Below are positions 19,053-29,153 of a stretch of DNA of 64,000 nucleotides, piece after piece; positions within the stretch are counted from its first letter, which is position 1, and the number at the start of each line of letters is the position of its first letter. The translations under genes and the position numbers were made by a program. Source of the stretch: Kangiellaceae bacterium (lineage in GTDB: Bacteria > Pseudomonadota > Gammaproteobacteria > Enterobacterales > Kangiellaceae); NCBI GenBank assembly GCA_026196875.1, contig JAPHTP010000013.1:20462-84461 (forward strand). The letters are read 5' to 3'. The notes beneath the pieces were generated by a model that saw only the letters and a program-made list of their open reading frames with translations, was not told the origin of the DNA and ran no database searches.

Positions 19053-19870
19053 TAATTCCCCACCTCAACTAGTTGGTGCTCGTCTACGCTTTCAACATCC
19101 TCACCTAATAAAAACGCCTGTACGTCTCTAACAAATACTTCTGTGTTGGAGAGAAATGGGGCGTGAGCTGACTTTCGATAAATGATTGCCTTACTATTAG
19201 GGATGTGATTTTCCACATCTGCAGCGACTTTAGACGGCACCAAAGAATCAAGACGCCCATACATACGTAATATGGGCAGTTTGAGTTCAACCAAACGATC
19301 AACTAAATTAATGTCATGTAAAATTTCTAGACCGCCTTTTAATGCTTTTTTAGAAGGTTGCCCATGAATAAATACGGTTTCCTTAAGACGCCTAACATCA
19401 TCTTTTTGGGTAGCGCTCCCCATAGTTTGAATACCTAAAAAGCGAATTAAAGTTCCTTCATAATCTTCTTCTAGATACTGCATAAAAGATTCTAGTAATT
19501 GTGCCTGCATGCCATGCCAACTTTCATTGGCAACAAAGCTTGGATTGGATGCAACCGTGATCAACTTGTTGATCTTATCCGGGCATTTTAGAGTTAATGC
19601 AGTCGCCACTAACCCGCCTAGGGACCAGCCTAATAAATAGCACTCTTCCGGCAGAATCGCTTCAACCGACTCAACCAAATAGTCTAAGGTATAGTCTCCG
19701 TTATGAACCGGACTATAACCAAAACCTGGAAGATCTACATTGTAAACCGTAAAGCTCTTCTCTAACTGCGGTAGTACCGTTTCCCAGATCCCACCGTGCA
19801 ATCCCCAGCCATGTAGTAGGACTAAAGCTGGCCCGCTACCAGATTGTTTTACAAAAGGTAATAACTTCAT
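19052..19870 (-). CDS. bioH: Pimeloyl-ACP methyl ester carboxylesterase
   Basis: A 272-residue alpha/beta hydrolase with oxyanion-loop motif LVLLHGWGLHGGIWE (near residue 20), nucleophile elbow CYLLGWSLGGLVATAL (Ser near 82), acid in MYGRLDSLVP and a histidine in KSAHAPFLSN. BioH removes the methyl ester from pimeloyl-ACP methyl ester, ending chain building. It lies in the biotin operon; 111 bp separate it from bioF, the only sizeable gap in the set, so an internal promoter is possible. Confidence 0.94.
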   Translation of the reverse strand: MKLLPFVKQSGSGPALVLLHGWGLHGGIWETVLPQLEKSFTVYNVDLPGFGYSPVHNGDYTLDYLVESVEAILPEECYLLGWSLGGLVATALTLKCPDKINKLITVASNPSFVANESWHGMQAQLLESFMQYLEEDYEGTLIRFLGIQTMGSATQKDDVRRLKETVFIHGQPSKKALKGGLEILHDINLVDRLVELKLPILRMYGRLDSLVPSKVAADVENHIPNSKAIIYRKSAHAPFLSNTEVFVRDVQAFLLGEDVESVDEHQLVEVGN

Positions 19871-19981
19871 TGCAATAACTTTTTCTCGTAAAAACCCAAT
19901 ATTTCTTAAAAAACTAATCTCTTAGAAACTAAACTCTTAATAAACCCGAAACACTCGCAAACTCGGCTGAGTAATTCTCGG

Positions 19982-21163
19982 CTAAACTTCACTTGAAGCA
20001 TCAATAGTGTTATCCAAAGCCACTTTTAGATTCTCTACCAACAAATTGATTTGCTCAAAAGTATGCGTTGCCGAAATGGTAATTCTTAAACGCGCGGTAT
20101 TCTTTGGAACCGTTGGTGGTCTTATTGCGCCAACCAATATACCTTGCTGTTTTAGGTAAGTGTTAACCTGCATCAAACGTTGATTGCATTTAACTAATAC
20201 AGGTTGTATCGGCGTTTCCGAAGGCAATAACTCAATCTGTTGCTGTTCACACAGTTTTTTAAACTGGGCGATGTTTTGATGAAGCTTTTGCCTCAAATCA
20301 GATTGCTTAATCAGCGCTTCAAGATTTGCCAAATTGGATGCCGCAATAGGTGCGGGCATAGCCGTCGTATAAATGTAGCTTCTCGCGGTTTGCACCAGAT
20401 ACTCAATTAGCACTTGTTCACCAGAAACTACCGCGCCATAACCGCCAAGGGCTTTTCCTAAAGTAGAAATTAACACAGGCAAATCCTTTTGAGTTAAATG
20501 AAAATGCTCCGTACTACCTCTGCCGGACTCACCCAATACCCCAAATCCATGAGCGTCATCGACGATTAATGTCGCTCCATATCTACGACATAATTGACTG
20601 ATTTCAGTTAATGGTGCTATATCGCCATCCATACTAAAGACACTATCAGTAACTACGAAAGTGTTTTGAGAAGAGCGAGACAAACGTTTTTGGAGTGAAC
20701 CGATATCACAATGCAAATATCGCAGCGACTCGGCTTCGCTTATTCTGGCGCCGTCAATCAATGACGCATGATTCAGTTTGTCGGCCAGAATTAAATCACC
20801 TTTGCGGCAAAGCGCTTGCAACACGCCAAGGTTAGCCATATATCCGGTGGAGAATAGAAGAGCCTTATCTCGCTGCAGAAATTCTGCAATAGCCACTTCA
20901 AAGTCTTGGTGTGGCAATTGATGCCCGGTGACAAGATGAGAAGCACCGGCACCAACCCCATATTTATTAATTGCTTGTGCACAAGCATGTTGTGCAGATG
21001 GGTTAACCGCTAGCCCTAAGTAGTCATTAGCAGCAAAATTAAGCAGGTCGGTTCCGTCGACCACAAGATTAACTTGCTGCGCAGATTCAACTAGTTGACG
21101 CTCTCGCAGTAAACCATCGTGCTTACGCTGCTCGAGTTGTGCTGCTAAATGTTTAAACCCCAT
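19982..21163 (-). CDS. bioF: 8-amino-7-oxononanoate synthase
   Basis: A 393-residue PLP enzyme of the alpha-oxoamine synthase group that condenses pimeloyl-ACP with L-alanine. Motifs include NDYLGLAVNP, the substrate-site GVGAGASHLVTGHQLPHQDF, DDAHGFGVLGESGRG, and the PLP lysine in STLGKALGGYGAVVSG. I chose ATG at 21163; a TTG six codons upstream (21181) is also open. It lies 21 bp after the bioB stop. Length is close to E. coli BioF (384). Confidence 0.95.
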   Translation of the reverse strand: MGFKHLAAQLEQRKHDGLLRERQLVESAQQVNLVVDGTDLLNFAANDYLGLAVNPSAQHACAQAINKYGVGAGASHLVTGHQLPHQDFEVAIAEFLQRDKALLFSTGYMANLGVLQALCRKGDLILADKLNHASLIDGARISEAESLRYLHCDIGSLQKRLSRSSQNTFVVTDSVFSMDGDIAPLTEISQLCRRYGATLIVDDAHGFGVLGESGRGSTEHFHLTQKDLPVLISTLGKALGGYGAVVSGEQVLIEYLVQTARSYIYTTAMPAPIAASNLANLEALIKQSDLRQKLHQNIAQFKKLCEQQQIELLPSETPIQPVLVKCNQRLMQVNTYLKQQGILVGAIRPPTVPKNTARLRITISATHTFEQINLLVENLKVALDNTIDASSEV

Positions 21164-21184
21164 CTTGCAGTGACCAGTCAAACG

Positions 21185-22321
21185 TCATTTTGCCGCGTCG
21201 TAAAACATTTTGTTTTCTGGTTTAGCATTTTGAGCCGCGGCGTCTATTTTAGCTTGTTCTTCGGCAAGCGTGCGCGGACACGGATTGGTCTTAGGTGTGC
21301 CGCCTTCAGGTTCAATGCCTAAACGTTCGAATAATTTTAGATCATGATTCATATCCGGGTTTTCAGTAGTCAGCAGTTTTTCGCCGTAAAAAATAGAATT
21401 TGCACCGGCAAAAAAGCACATGGCCTGCATTTCATCAGACATACTTTCACGACCGGCAGAAAGGCGCACGTAAGATTTAGGCATCACAATTCGAGCAATA
21501 GCAATCATACGAATAAATTCGAATGGATCGAGCTCTCGGGCATCTTCTAATGGCGTTCCTTTTACCGCAATCAGCTGATTGATCGGCACACTTTGCGGAT
21601 GCTCAGGCAGGTTGGCTAATTCTCGGATCAGGTTCAGGCGATCGTTTAAAGTCTCTCCCATTCCCAAGATCCCTCCGGCACAAACTTTAATACCAGCCCC
21701 GCGAACACTTTGCAGGGTATCGAGACGATCTTGGTAAGTTCGCGTGGTAATAATCTCACTATAATATTCGGCAGAGGTGTCCAGGTTATGGTTGTAATAG
21801 TCTAAACCAGCATTTTTAAGTTGCTCTGCCTGGTCGTCGTTGAGCATTCCAAGCGTAACGCAAGTCTCCATATCGAGCGCTTTAACGGCTTTAATCATCT
21901 CAAGCACCGCTGGAAAATCTTTACCCCGAGGGCTCCGCCACGCTGCGCCCATGCAAAAGCGGGTTGCTCCAGTCCGCTTAGCCGCCTTGGCAGACTTAAT
22001 CACTTCGTCTATCGCAACCAGTTGCTCTTTGCTTAATCCGGTATTGTAATGGCCCGATTGTGGACAATATTTGCAGTCTTCGGGACAAGCGCCAGTCTTA
22101 ATACTCATCAGAGTCGAAGTTTGGACCGTGTTCTGATCAAAATTTTGACGATGGACGGTTTGTGCCTTAAACAGCAAATCATTTAGGGAGAGGCGGTAAA
22201 GCTCTTTAATTTCAGTAAGTTGCCAATCATGGCGAATATCTGAAGCGGAGCTGCCTGTAGCCCTATTTACATCTGAATTATTTTCCGAATTGGAATTGGA
22301 TAAAGGAGCTGAATGCTGCAT
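21185..22321 (-). CDS. bioB: Biotin synthase
   Basis: A 378-residue radical-SAM enzyme that inserts sulfur into dethiobiotin. The radical-SAM cluster ligands are in [19 protein letters not shown]. Later conserved segments include [15 protein letters not shown] and [20 protein letters not shown]. An in-frame TTG at 22387 would extend it, but that codon lies within a -35 TTGACA, and the region is better read as promoter. ATG at 22321 is therefore preferred. The tail after [12 protein letters not shown] is longer than usual (E. coli BioB is 346 residues). Confidence 0.94.
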   Translation of the reverse strand: MQHSAPLSNSNSENNSDVNRATGSSASDIRHDWQLTEIKELYRLSLNDLLFKAQTVHRQNFDQNTVQTSTLMSIKTGACPEDCKYCPQSGHYNTGLSKEQLVAIDEVIKSAKAAKRTGATRFCMGAAWRSPRGKDFPAVLEMIKAVKALDMETCVTLGMLNDDQAEQLKNAGLDYYNHNLDTSAEYYSEIITTRTYQDRLDTLQSVRGAGIKVCAGGILGMGETLNDRLNLIRELANLPEHPQSVPINQLIAVKGTPLEDARELDPFEFIRMIAIARIVMPKSYVRLSAGRESMSDEMQAMCFFAGANSIFYGEKLLTTENPDMNHDLKLFERLGIEPEGGTPKTNPCPRTLAEEQAKIDAAAQNAKPENKMFYDAAK

Positions 22322-22359
22322 AATGGATCGACGCCTAATACGGATCTTAAAGGCGCCCG

Positions 22360-22387
22360 ATCTTAAGCTAGAGGAGTTAACTGTCAA
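22360..22387 (-). promoter_or_regulatory. Candidate biotin-operon promoter
   Basis: On the minus strand TTGACA (22387-22382), a 16-bp spacer and TAAGAT (22365-22360) precede the bioB ATG at 22321. I saw no match to the enteric BirA operator (TTGTAAACC half-sites), so control, if any, is not visible. Confidence 0.6.
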
Positions 22388-22390
22388 GGA

Positions 22391-23161
22391 ATGACAAGCC
22401 CAAAAGTTAACACTTGGTCACTTTTTGACCTACCATTAAAATTTTTACCTTCGAGCGAATGTACTCTTTGCAAACAACTGGTTATTCCTCGAAAAGAACC
22501 TGATCCTCAAAAAACAGCCGGTAAAAGCTCCGATAGTCATCTGCTCTGTGTAGAATGCCACGATCGACTGCCCCGGCTAAGCAGCTCTTGCCAAGTCTGT
22601 TGTATGCCTTTAACGGTAACTCAATCCGTATGTGGCGGTTGTTTACGGCAAGCCCCATTTTTCCAGAGGACAATTGCAGCATTTCACTATGAACCTCCTG
22701 TAGATAGCTTTATAACCGCACTTAAATTTAACCACCAATTCCAATTTATCCCGCTACTAATTCGCTGTTTAATCGAAAAAATTGGGGAAAACCATGATTT
22801 CTCCTCCATACCCACGCTCGTTCCTGTTCCTTTACACACTAGGAAATTGAGACAGCGCGGTTTTAACCAGGCGTATGAAATTAGTAAGTACTTAGCAAAG
22901 TCACTAAATTTGAAGATTAATACCAAATTAGTCCGGCGTATCAAGCAAACGTCTGCTCAGTCTGATTTGGATGCAACCGCGCGACGCAAAAATATGCGGG
23001 GAGCTTTTCAGATCGAAGCCAAAGCTCCTAAATTCTGCATAATTGTCGATGATGTGATGACTACCGGCGCCACCACTAACGAGCTAGCCAAATCGCTATT
23101 AGCTGCTGGCGCCCAGAAAATTCACGTTTGGTGTTTAGCTCGCGCCTACAATGTGGATTAG
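22391..23161 (+). CDS. ComF-family phosphoribosyltransferase-like protein
   Basis: A 256-residue protein with an N-terminal cysteine cluster ([37 protein letters not shown]) likely binding zinc, and a C-terminal type I PRTase motif [20 protein letters not shown]. ComF proteins take part in DNA uptake in competent bacteria and are common near bio genes in gammaproteobacteria. ATG is 4 bp from the bioB -35 on the other strand. AAGGA abuts the ATG, so ribosome-site spacing is unusually short. Confidence 0.9.
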   Translation: MTSPKVNTWSLFDLPLKFLPSSECTLCKQLVIPRKEPDPQKTAGKSSDSHLLCVECHDRLPRLSSSCQVCCMPLTVTQSVCGGCLRQAPFFQRTIAAFHYEPPVDSFITALKFNHQFQFIPLLIRCLIEKIGENHDFSSIPTLVPVPLHTRKLRQRGFNQAYEISKYLAKSLNLKINTKLVRRIKQTSAQSDLDATARRKNMRGAFQIEAKAPKFCIIVDDVMTTGATTNELAKSLLAAGAQKIHVWCLARAYNVD

Positions 23162-23478
23162 CGGAGTTTAATCGTCGGTTCATCGACCCAAAGGGCAAAA
23201 CTCAAATACAAACCAATCGATCAATTCGCCATTTATTTGGGCTATGCTTTTCTTAGTTGACTGCGCAGGGAGGCCCAAATGTCTCCGCGCGTCTTATTTT
23301 GTTACTGACATATTTTTTATTCGGCTTAGTTAGATGCTACACTTGCCACATCCATTACGCTGACCTGCAGATTGTAGCTATAACCGTGTAGTAAAGGCTA
23401 AGTGCCTAAAGTCAGCAGTTTCACTTTGATCCGGAATTAGTTACACCAATCTTTATTCCGAATAATCAGGAGCCCTGT
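23162..23478. other. Intergenic, no feature recognised
   Basis: 317 bp between comF and the MATE gene, both on the plus strand. I see no ORF, hairpin terminator or clear promoter; AGGAG at its end is the MATE ribosome-binding site. Confidence 0.5.
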
Positions 23479-24807
23479 TTGGTTTCACGCGAACGTTCGT
23501 CTCAAATTTTTCAGATCGCACTGCCGATTATTGGTGGCATGATTTCTCAGAACATCCTTAATTTAGTGGATGCCGCAATGGTTGGCCAGCTGGGATCTAC
23601 CCCGCTCGCTGCCGTCGGTCTAGCAAGCTTTATTAACTTTGTAGCAGCCGCAGTGTTTATGGGAATGGCCGCAGGTGTGCAAGCAATGGTGGCACGGCGT
23701 ATTGGTGAAGGCAGAGAAAGTGAAGCTGCTAATCCGTTAAATGGCGCGTTACTAACTATCCTAATTGCGTCAATACCCATAACCTTAGTACTCACTTATT
23801 TTAGTGAACCAATCATGTCACTTGTCAATGACGATCCCGGTGTGGTTGAACATGGCGTTGCTTATTTAGATGCGCGACTCATCGGCATTATGGCTGTAGG
23901 CATGAACTTTAGTTTTCGCGGTTATTTAAGTGCAATTAAAATGACTCAGTTCTACTTTAAAACGCTGATCATAATGCACAGTCTGAACATTTTACTGAAC
24001 TACCTGTTAATCTTTGGCAACTGGGGATTTCCCGAATTAGGAACTCAAGGCGCTGGACTGGGAACCACGCTCTCCATGTTCGGTGGAACGTTTCTCTACT
24101 TTTTTCTGACCATAAAATACACCGGCCGATACGGGTTTGGCATTCACTTGCCGCACAAGGAAACATTAATTCAAGTACTAAAAATTTCTCTGCCTTCCTC
24201 GGCACAACAATTATTTTTCGCGCTTGGATTTACCACCCTTTTCTGGATTGTCGGTCAGATCGGTACGCCTGAACTTGCTGCAGCCAATGTGTTAACAACC
24301 TTAACTTTGGTCGCAATATTACCGTCAATTGCATTTGGTATGAGCTCCGCCACCTTGGTTGGACAAGCACTAGGTCGAAAGGATGTTGAAGATGCCTATC
24401 AGTGGGCTTGGGATACTACCAAAATTGCCAGCATCGCAATCTCTCTTATCAGCATTCCAATGCTGTTCATCCCGGAAGTATTACTCGGCATTTTCTTGCA
24501 CGAACCGGAGGTTATAGAGATAGCCAAAGTTCCTTTGCAACTTGTCGGTATCGCGATTGTTATTGATGCGGTCAACCTGGTTTTAATGTCTTCGTTACAA
24601 GGCGCCGGCGCCACTAAAATAACCATGGTAGTAGGTGTTGTATGCCAGTGGTTAATATTCTTGCCTTTAGCTTGGATCATTGGTCCCTATATGGGAATGG
24701 GATTAACCGCGATTTGGTTAACTCAAGGACTCTATCGCCTGTTTCAAACTTTCTGGTTCGCTTCTCTATGGAATAAGCGGCAATGGGCAGAGATTAAATT
24801 ACACTGA
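23479..24807 (+). CDS. MATE-family efflux transporter
   Basis: A 442-residue inner-membrane protein with about 12 helices and the MATE pattern: an N-terminal IALPIIGGMISQNILNLVDA segment with VGQLG, a repeat of it in the second half (ISLPSSAQQLFFALGFTTLF, then VGQIGT), and MSSATLVGQALG. It exports organic cations or drugs using Na+ or H+. Translation starts at TTG (23479), supported by AGGAG 7 bp upstream and by the MATE domain beginning at once; no in-frame ATG lies nearby before the first helix. It appears to be a single-gene unit. Confidence 0.92.
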   Translation: MVSRERSSQIFQIALPIIGGMISQNILNLVDAAMVGQLGSTPLAAVGLASFINFVAAAVFMGMAAGVQAMVARRIGEGRESEAANPLNGALLTILIASIPITLVLTYFSEPIMSLVNDDPGVVEHGVAYLDARLIGIMAVGMNFSFRGYLSAIKMTQFYFKTLIIMHSLNILLNYLLIFGNWGFPELGTQGAGLGTTLSMFGGTFLYFFLTIKYTGRYGFGIHLPHKETLIQVLKISLPSSAQQLFFALGFTTLFWIVGQIGTPELAAANVLTTLTLVAILPSIAFGMSSATLVGQALGRKDVEDAYQWAWDTTKIASIAISLISIPMLFIPEVLLGIFLHEPEVIEIAKVPLQLVGIAIVIDAVNLVLMSSLQGAGATKITMVVGVVCQWLIFLPLAWIIGPYMGMGLTAIWLTQGLYRLFQTFWFASLWNKRQWAEIKLH

Positions 24808-24879
24808 TGAAATCGCAGCAATTAAATTGCACTAATCAGATTACGATAATATAAGAATAACTTGGCGAAAATTCATACT

Positions 24880-25866
24880 ATGTCAGCGAAAAACGAAGCG
24901 CAAGATTTCTATCAATTAACTCCGGATCAAGTTTTGGATTCACTTGAATCAATCGGATTACAACCTGAAGCTGCTCTACTTGCGTTAAATAGCTATGAAA
25001 ACCGTGTTTATCAATTCCGCGATTATGACGACAATAAATTTGTGGTCAAATTTTATCGACCTAACCGTTGGTCAGATGAACAAATAATGGAAGAACATCG
25101 CTTCAGCTTCGAACTAGCTGAAGCTGAGATACCTGTAGTAGCACCAATCCAAAGTCAGGGTAAAAGTCTGTTTCAATACCAACAATTTCGTTTTGCAGTT
25201 TTTCCCTGCAAAGGCGGCCGTACTCCCAATTTAGATGATGATGATACTTTGGTTTGGCTTGGCAGATTCATTGGACGAATTCATTTACTTGGAGAATCAG
25301 ATTTATTTTCTCAACGGCCGACAATATCGATGCAAGAGTTTGGCTTTGAAAGCGTCGATTACTTACTCCAGAACGACTTTATTCCATCTCACATATTAGA
25401 GTCTTACTCAGTTTTAGCTAAACAAATTTTGGAAATCTGCCAGCAGAAGTTCTCGCAAGTAGGAGAATATGAAAAACTCCGTCTGCACGGAGATTGTCAC
25501 CCTAGCAATGTATTATGGACCGATGACGGCCCACACTACGTGGACTTTGACGACAGTCGTAACGGTCCTGCGGTGCAAGATCTTTGGATGCTAGTAACCG
25601 ATAACTCAAATAAACACCAATGGAACAAATTACTTGAGGGCTATGAAGACTTTCGTGAGTTTGATGATAGAGAATTAAACTTAGTGGAACCGCTGCGAGC
25701 ACTACGCATGCTCAATTACAGTGCATGGCTCGCCAGACGTTGGGAAGATCCTAGCTTCAAGCATAACTTTCCATGGTTTAACACCTCTAGATACTGGGAA
25801 GAGCAAGTGCTCTCATTAAAAGAACAACTAGCTGAATTACAACATAGTTCATCATTTAATTATTAA
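24880..25866 (+). CDS. srkA: Stress-response Ser/Thr kinase
   Basis: A 328-residue eukaryotic-like kinase of the SrkA (YihE/RdoA) family, the same length as the E. coli protein. It shows ENRVYQFRDYDDNKFVVKFY (lysine strand), WSDEQIMEEHRF, catalytic HGDCHPSNVLW and metal-binding YVDFDDSRNGPAVQDLWML. SrkA limits MazEF-linked and oxidative-stress death in E. coli. I used ATG at 24880; TTG at 24862 is an alternative adding six residues. In E. coli srkA precedes dsbA; no dsbA is present here. Confidence 0.93.
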   Translation: MSAKNEAQDFYQLTPDQVLDSLESIGLQPEAALLALNSYENRVYQFRDYDDNKFVVKFYRPNRWSDEQIMEEHRFSFELAEAEIPVVAPIQSQGKSLFQYQQFRFAVFPCKGGRTPNLDDDDTLVWLGRFIGRIHLLGESDLFSQRPTISMQEFGFESVDYLLQNDFIPSHILESYSVLAKQILEICQQKFSQVGEYEKLRLHGDCHPSNVLWTDDGPHYVDFDDSRNGPAVQDLWMLVTDNSNKHQWNKLLEGYEDFREFDDRELNLVEPLRALRMLNYSAWLARRWEDPSFKHNFPWFNTSRYWEEQVLSLKEQLAELQHSSSFNY

Positions 25867-26289
25867 AACTAATAAGCTCTTGCTTGTTAGTTCTGAGCTC
25901 ATTATCAAACGATTGAAGTCCCTCATGTACTATGTCTTATACCATCCTGTTTCAGTATCAATTTGCAACATAACATCGAGACCGTTCAGGCCAGAGAGCA
26001 AGTGTGGCTGAGCTATATATACGATGACGCCATTGATGGAGCAAACCTCAATCCGCGGCAGAGCAGTAGCGCCCCCAAGACATCAAAACAATCAGTCTCT
26101 TTCAAATGATATAAATTCGATAGATTTCACCCCGTTTTCAATTTCACCCCGTTTGTCCTTTCATTCAACATGGTGCTTGGATAAATTTTAGCTAAAACAC
26201 TCTATAGAGCGCCCTAACGTCATTGTTCAGGTAACATTCAGTTTTGTGCGTTTAACTTATTAGCTATCGAAATGAGAAGGTAATTCGTT
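25867..26289. other. Intergenic, no gene recognised
   Basis: 423 bp between srkA and the small ORF at 26290. It includes a short direct repeat (TTTCACCCCGTTT twice, near 26126-26155, with TTCACCCCGTTT in common). A run of about 60 open codons ends near 26109 but has no good start or recognisable product. Confidence 0.4.
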
Positions 26290-26427
26290 ATGAGGCGAGC
26301 AATAAAATACGCAGAGTCCAATCAATTCCGCGCCGAATCCAGTAGGGGAATCAACGATGGAATTAACCGACTCTTTTTCGGGTTGTTTATGATCTGCCTG
26401 ATAGTAGCTCAAAATCTAGCCTATTGA
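26290..26427 (+). CDS. Possible 45-residue single-span membrane peptide
   Basis: ATG at 26290 has AGAAGG 9 bp upstream. The peptide has a basic N-terminus (MRRAIKYAESNQFRAESS) and a hydrophobic C-terminal half (INRLFFGLFMICLIVAQNLA) able to span the membrane with the N-terminus inside. It is followed 69 bp later by a strong terminator, so a short dedicated transcript is likely. I do not recognise the family. A non-coding RNA is the alternative reading. Confidence 0.5.
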   Translation: MRRAIKYAESNQFRAESSRGINDGINRLFFGLFMICLIVAQNLAY

Positions 26428-26454
26428 CCTTTTCATTTCGTTTAATAGATTAAA

Positions 26455-26486
26455 ACGGTCCGAATTCCCCACACAACCGTTCGGAC
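26455..26486 (+). other. Inverted repeat in the short transcript's 3' region
   Basis: CGGTCCGAA (from 26455) pairs with TTCGGACCG (ending near 26488) across about a 13-15-base loop. No T run follows, so it is not itself a terminator. It sits between the small ORF and the terminator at 26496 and may be an RNA structure. Confidence 0.55.
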
Positions 26487-26495
26487 CGCTTCTCC

Positions 26496-26528
26496 AAAGC
26501 AAGTTGCAGTTTAACTTGCTTTTTTTTT
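26496..26528 (+). terminator. Strong Rho-independent terminator
   Basis: AAAGCAAGTT (26496-26505) and AACTTGCTTT (26513-26522) form a perfect 10-bp stem with a 7-base loop, running into ten T residues. It ends a transcript coming from the small ORF at 26290 and isolates the chemoreceptor gene downstream. Confidence 0.9.
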
Positions 26529-26607
26529 AAAAATTTTCCTGTCTCCGCGGCAAATTCGCCGCTTTGTGACTATTCTTATGTATAAATCGCAATCAAAGGG
26601 TTTTCGT

Positions 26608-28494
26608 ATGAATAGTTTGTTGGATAATTTCACCATTAAACAAAAGTTGTTGGCCATGTCACTTGTCGCCCTTTTGGGTGTAATTGCCATGGTCTTGATG
26701 AAAATAAGCTTTAATAGTCAGATCGCTTCGATGAAAAACACTCTTTCTACCACCTTAGAAATTAACAACAAAATGTTGGAATTAAGGCGTAATGAAAAAG
26801 ACTTTCTTGCCCGAAACGACATCAAATATATGGAGAAATTCGAACAAACTCATCAGCAGTTGTTAGCTCAAACACAAAGCCTAGGCCAGCTAATCGAAGA
26901 AATTGGCTTTCCCGATAAAAACTCTGCTTCTCAGCTCAACCTTGTTTTTCGCGACTATCTAAAGAGCTTTAAAGTCATCGCAGCCATAAAGTTAGAGCTT
27001 GGATTGACCCCTAAGACAGGTTTATACGGCAGCCTTCGAGAAGCAGTTCATCAAGCTGAAGAAATAGTTAAAGCGCAAAATAATAGTAATCTACTTGCCG
27101 ATATATTTTTGCTTAGACGTCGCGAAAAAGATTTCATGTTACGCCTCGACACTAAATATATTGATAGATTCAATAGCGACTTCGATAAGTTCGGGCAAAC
27201 TTTAAATAGCTCTGCAATAGACTCTGCTACCAAAAGCAATATTAGCTCTGCCATGGGAAATTACCAAACGAGCTTTTTAGAATTCACTGAAAAGGCTATC
27301 CAACTTGGCCTGGACTCAAAGTCAGGAGAGCTCGGTCACTTAATACAGAACATTCATAAAAGTGAAGGACTACTTTCAGAAAAAACTGACAAGCTTAAGA
27401 GTTTTATCAAAGAACATTTGGAATGGGCTAATCAGTTATACATTATCTTAGCTTCGATGGTTATCGGGGTAATGATGTTTCTGATCTACTTGGCTTATCG
27501 AGGCATCAACGACCCTATTCAGTCACTAACTAAAACAATGAATAAAGCAAGTGATGAGAACGACTTGAGTATACGATCGAATATGAACGGTAAGCATGAG
27601 ATCGCGCAGCTTGCGAGCGTATTCGACCATATGATGGCAAATTTTGCCGAGGTATTGGAAAAGATCGATCAAGCATCCGAACAAGTATCTGCAGCTTCAA
27701 ACGAGCTAATGCATATCAATCAGGCTTCTTCTACAAATATTCGCGAACAACAACACTTGATAGAGCAAGTAGCAACCGCAATGAATGAAATGACAGTTTC
27801 GGTGCAAGAAGTTTCCAGGAATATAGTCGATACTTCTAATAGCGCCGACGATGCTTATCAAGAAACCAGCAATAGCAAAAGTAAGGTCAACGATGCAGTT
27901 AGCTCAGTTGATACTTTGGTCAAGCAAATGCAACAAGCCAAAGAAGTCCTCGATCAACTAGATAAAGATAGCGACGATGTTAGTAAAGTTTTAGAAGTTA
28001 TTCGTGGTGTTGCTGAGCAAACCAATCTACTCGCCCTTAACGCAGCGATTGAAGCGGCTCGAGCAGGAGAACAAGGAAGAGGCTTCGCAGTTGTCGCAGA
28101 CGAAGTTAGAACACTTGCCGGCAGAACGCAGCAGTCAACAGAAGAAATTAATCATATCATCGAACGACTACAATCGAATTCGAAGCTAGCGGTTGATGTT
28201 ATGGAACAGAGTAAATTGAAAGTTGATGAGACCGTTACCCAGGCGCAAACAGCTGGCAGCGCTTTAGATATTGTTACTGACAAAGTTGATCAGATCAATA
28301 ACATGAGCAGCCAAATTGCCAGTGCAGCGGAGCAACAAAATTCAGTTGCCGACGATATCAACCAGAAAATTGTGCATATCAATGATCGCGCAGTACAGAA
28401 TACCTCAAACGCGGAACAAACGACTATTGCTTCTAATAAGCAGGCTGAATTAGCTGAGGAGTTAAAGGAGCTGGTTGGGCGGTTTAAGCACTAG
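26608..28494 (+). CDS. Methyl-accepting chemotaxis protein with HBM sensor domain
   Basis: A 628-residue receptor: helix 1 (about residues 12-30), a periplasmic helical bimodular (HBM) domain with the paired motifs [13 protein letters not shown] and [13 protein letters not shown], a second helix (about 275-300), a HAMP domain, and the signalling hairpin ([20 protein letters not shown], then [20 protein letters not shown]). HBM domains sense small ligands such as TCA intermediates in McpS and TorS relatives. ATG at 26608 is chosen because AAAGGG lies 7 bp upstream; in-frame GTG (26566) and ATG (26578) are less well supported. Confidence 0.93.
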   Translation: MNSLLDNFTIKQKLLAMSLVALLGVIAMVLMKISFNSQIASMKNTLSTTLEINNKMLELRRNEKDFLARNDIKYMEKFEQTHQQLLAQTQSLGQLIEEIGFPDKNSASQLNLVFRDYLKSFKVIAAIKLELGLTPKTGLYGSLREAVHQAEEIVKAQNNSNLLADIFLLRRREKDFMLRLDTKYIDRFNSDFDKFGQTLNSSAIDSATKSNISSAMGNYQTSFLEFTEKAIQLGLDSKSGELGHLIQNIHKSEGLLSEKTDKLKSFIKEHLEWANQLYIILASMVIGVMMFLIYLAYRGINDPIQSLTKTMNKASDENDLSIRSNMNGKHEIAQLASVFDHMMANFAEVLEKIDQASEQVSAASNELMHINQASSTNIREQQHLIEQVATAMNEMTVSVQEVSRNIVDTSNSADDAYQETSNSKSKVNDAVSSVDTLVKQMQQAKEVLDQLDKDSDDVSKVLEVIRGVAEQTNLLALNAAIEAARAGEQGRGFAVVADEVRTLAGRTQQSTEEINHIIERLQSNSKLAVDVMEQSKLKVDETVTQAQTAGSALDIVTDKVDQINNMSSQIASAAEQQNSVADDINQKIVHINDRAVQNTSNAEQTTIASNKQAELAEELKELVGRFKH

Positions 28495-28509
28495 TTTAGG
28501 AGGTAATTA

Positions 28510-28539
28510 AATGTTCCCCCAATGGGAATGGGGAACATT
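28510..28539. terminator. 10-bp hairpin between convergent genes
   Basis: AATGTTCCCC and GGGGAACATT form a perfect stem with a 10-base loop 16 bp after the chemoreceptor stop. There is no T run, so termination strength is uncertain. It could act for both strands. Confidence 0.55.
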
Positions 28540-28605
28540 GAACTGGTATTAGTTTGGTTGTGGACTTGGATACGCTAACCCAACTTATCAAGTTGACCTT
28601 TCGAT

Positions 28606-28944
28606 TTAATCGCTAACCGTCAAATACTTAAATCCGCGAATGGTATTGAAAGTTTGCCCGTCGTGGTTCGCACAACCATCAGAGAATCCTGATACCTTTT
28701 TCCCTGCAGCATACGCAGCTAAAAGCAACGAATAAGCTTTGTCATAATTGGGATCGGAAGAAAGCAGCACGATAGCTCCAGACTGGGTGCAATCGTTTGG
28801 GTTCCCCCAGTTGTCCGCATACATAAAAAAGCCACCAGTATGAAATGCTACACTTTTGATTTTATTACTTGGTAATACTCCTCCAGCGGATGCGCTAAAG
28901 CAAAATAGTGAAGTTAATAATGCTATCGTTAGTTTTAGTTTCAT
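28606..28944 (-). CDS. Small secreted two-cysteine protein (paralogue family, member 1)
   Basis: A 112-residue protein with a signal peptide (cleavage after FCFSASA) and AGGAG before the ATG. The mature 92 residues share a core with the proteins at 40053, 40481 and 40951: a strand GGFFMYADN, NP..C, then AYSLLLAAYAAGKKVSGF and a second Cys (SDGC). The two Cys probably form a disulfide. The helix-strand unit recalls small OB-fold secreted proteins such as B-subunits of AB5-type toxins, but this is only a resemblance. Function unknown. It marks the left edge of the RHS accessory region. Confidence 0.75.
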   Translation of the reverse strand: MKLKLTIALLTSLFCFSASAGGVLPSNKIKSVAFHTGGFFMYADNWGNPNDCTQSGAIVLLSSDPNYDKAYSLLLAAYAAGKKVSGFSDGCANHDGQTFNTIRGFKYLTVSD

Positions 28945-29033
28945 TGTAGTAGTTCTCCTAGAATAGTTTCAGATTTGTAATAAAGTATTTGAATCAGTTA
29001 AGTTTCTAACCGAAATATCGGTTTTAAATTTAA

Positions 29034-29089
29034 TTGTTTGGTTACACGAAACTAACCTTAAAGCATCGTTTAACCCGACTTACCGCGCT
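29034..29089. repeat. REP-like repeat, copy A (diverged)
   Basis: TTTGGTTACACGAAACTAACC hairpin followed by the shared tail TTTAACCCGACTTACCGCG. It is the most diverged of five copies between 29.0 and 30.9 kb. Confidence 0.7.
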
Positions 29090-29153
29090 CCTTTTACATT
29101 GGCCCGTCGATATTGCATATTTTAAATTCCATTTTGTTTATTCCTTTCATTCA

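Noticed and set aside
25900..26109. Open stretch of about 60 codons after srkA
   Set aside because: No start codon with a ribosome site, no recognisable sequence, and no homologous layout.
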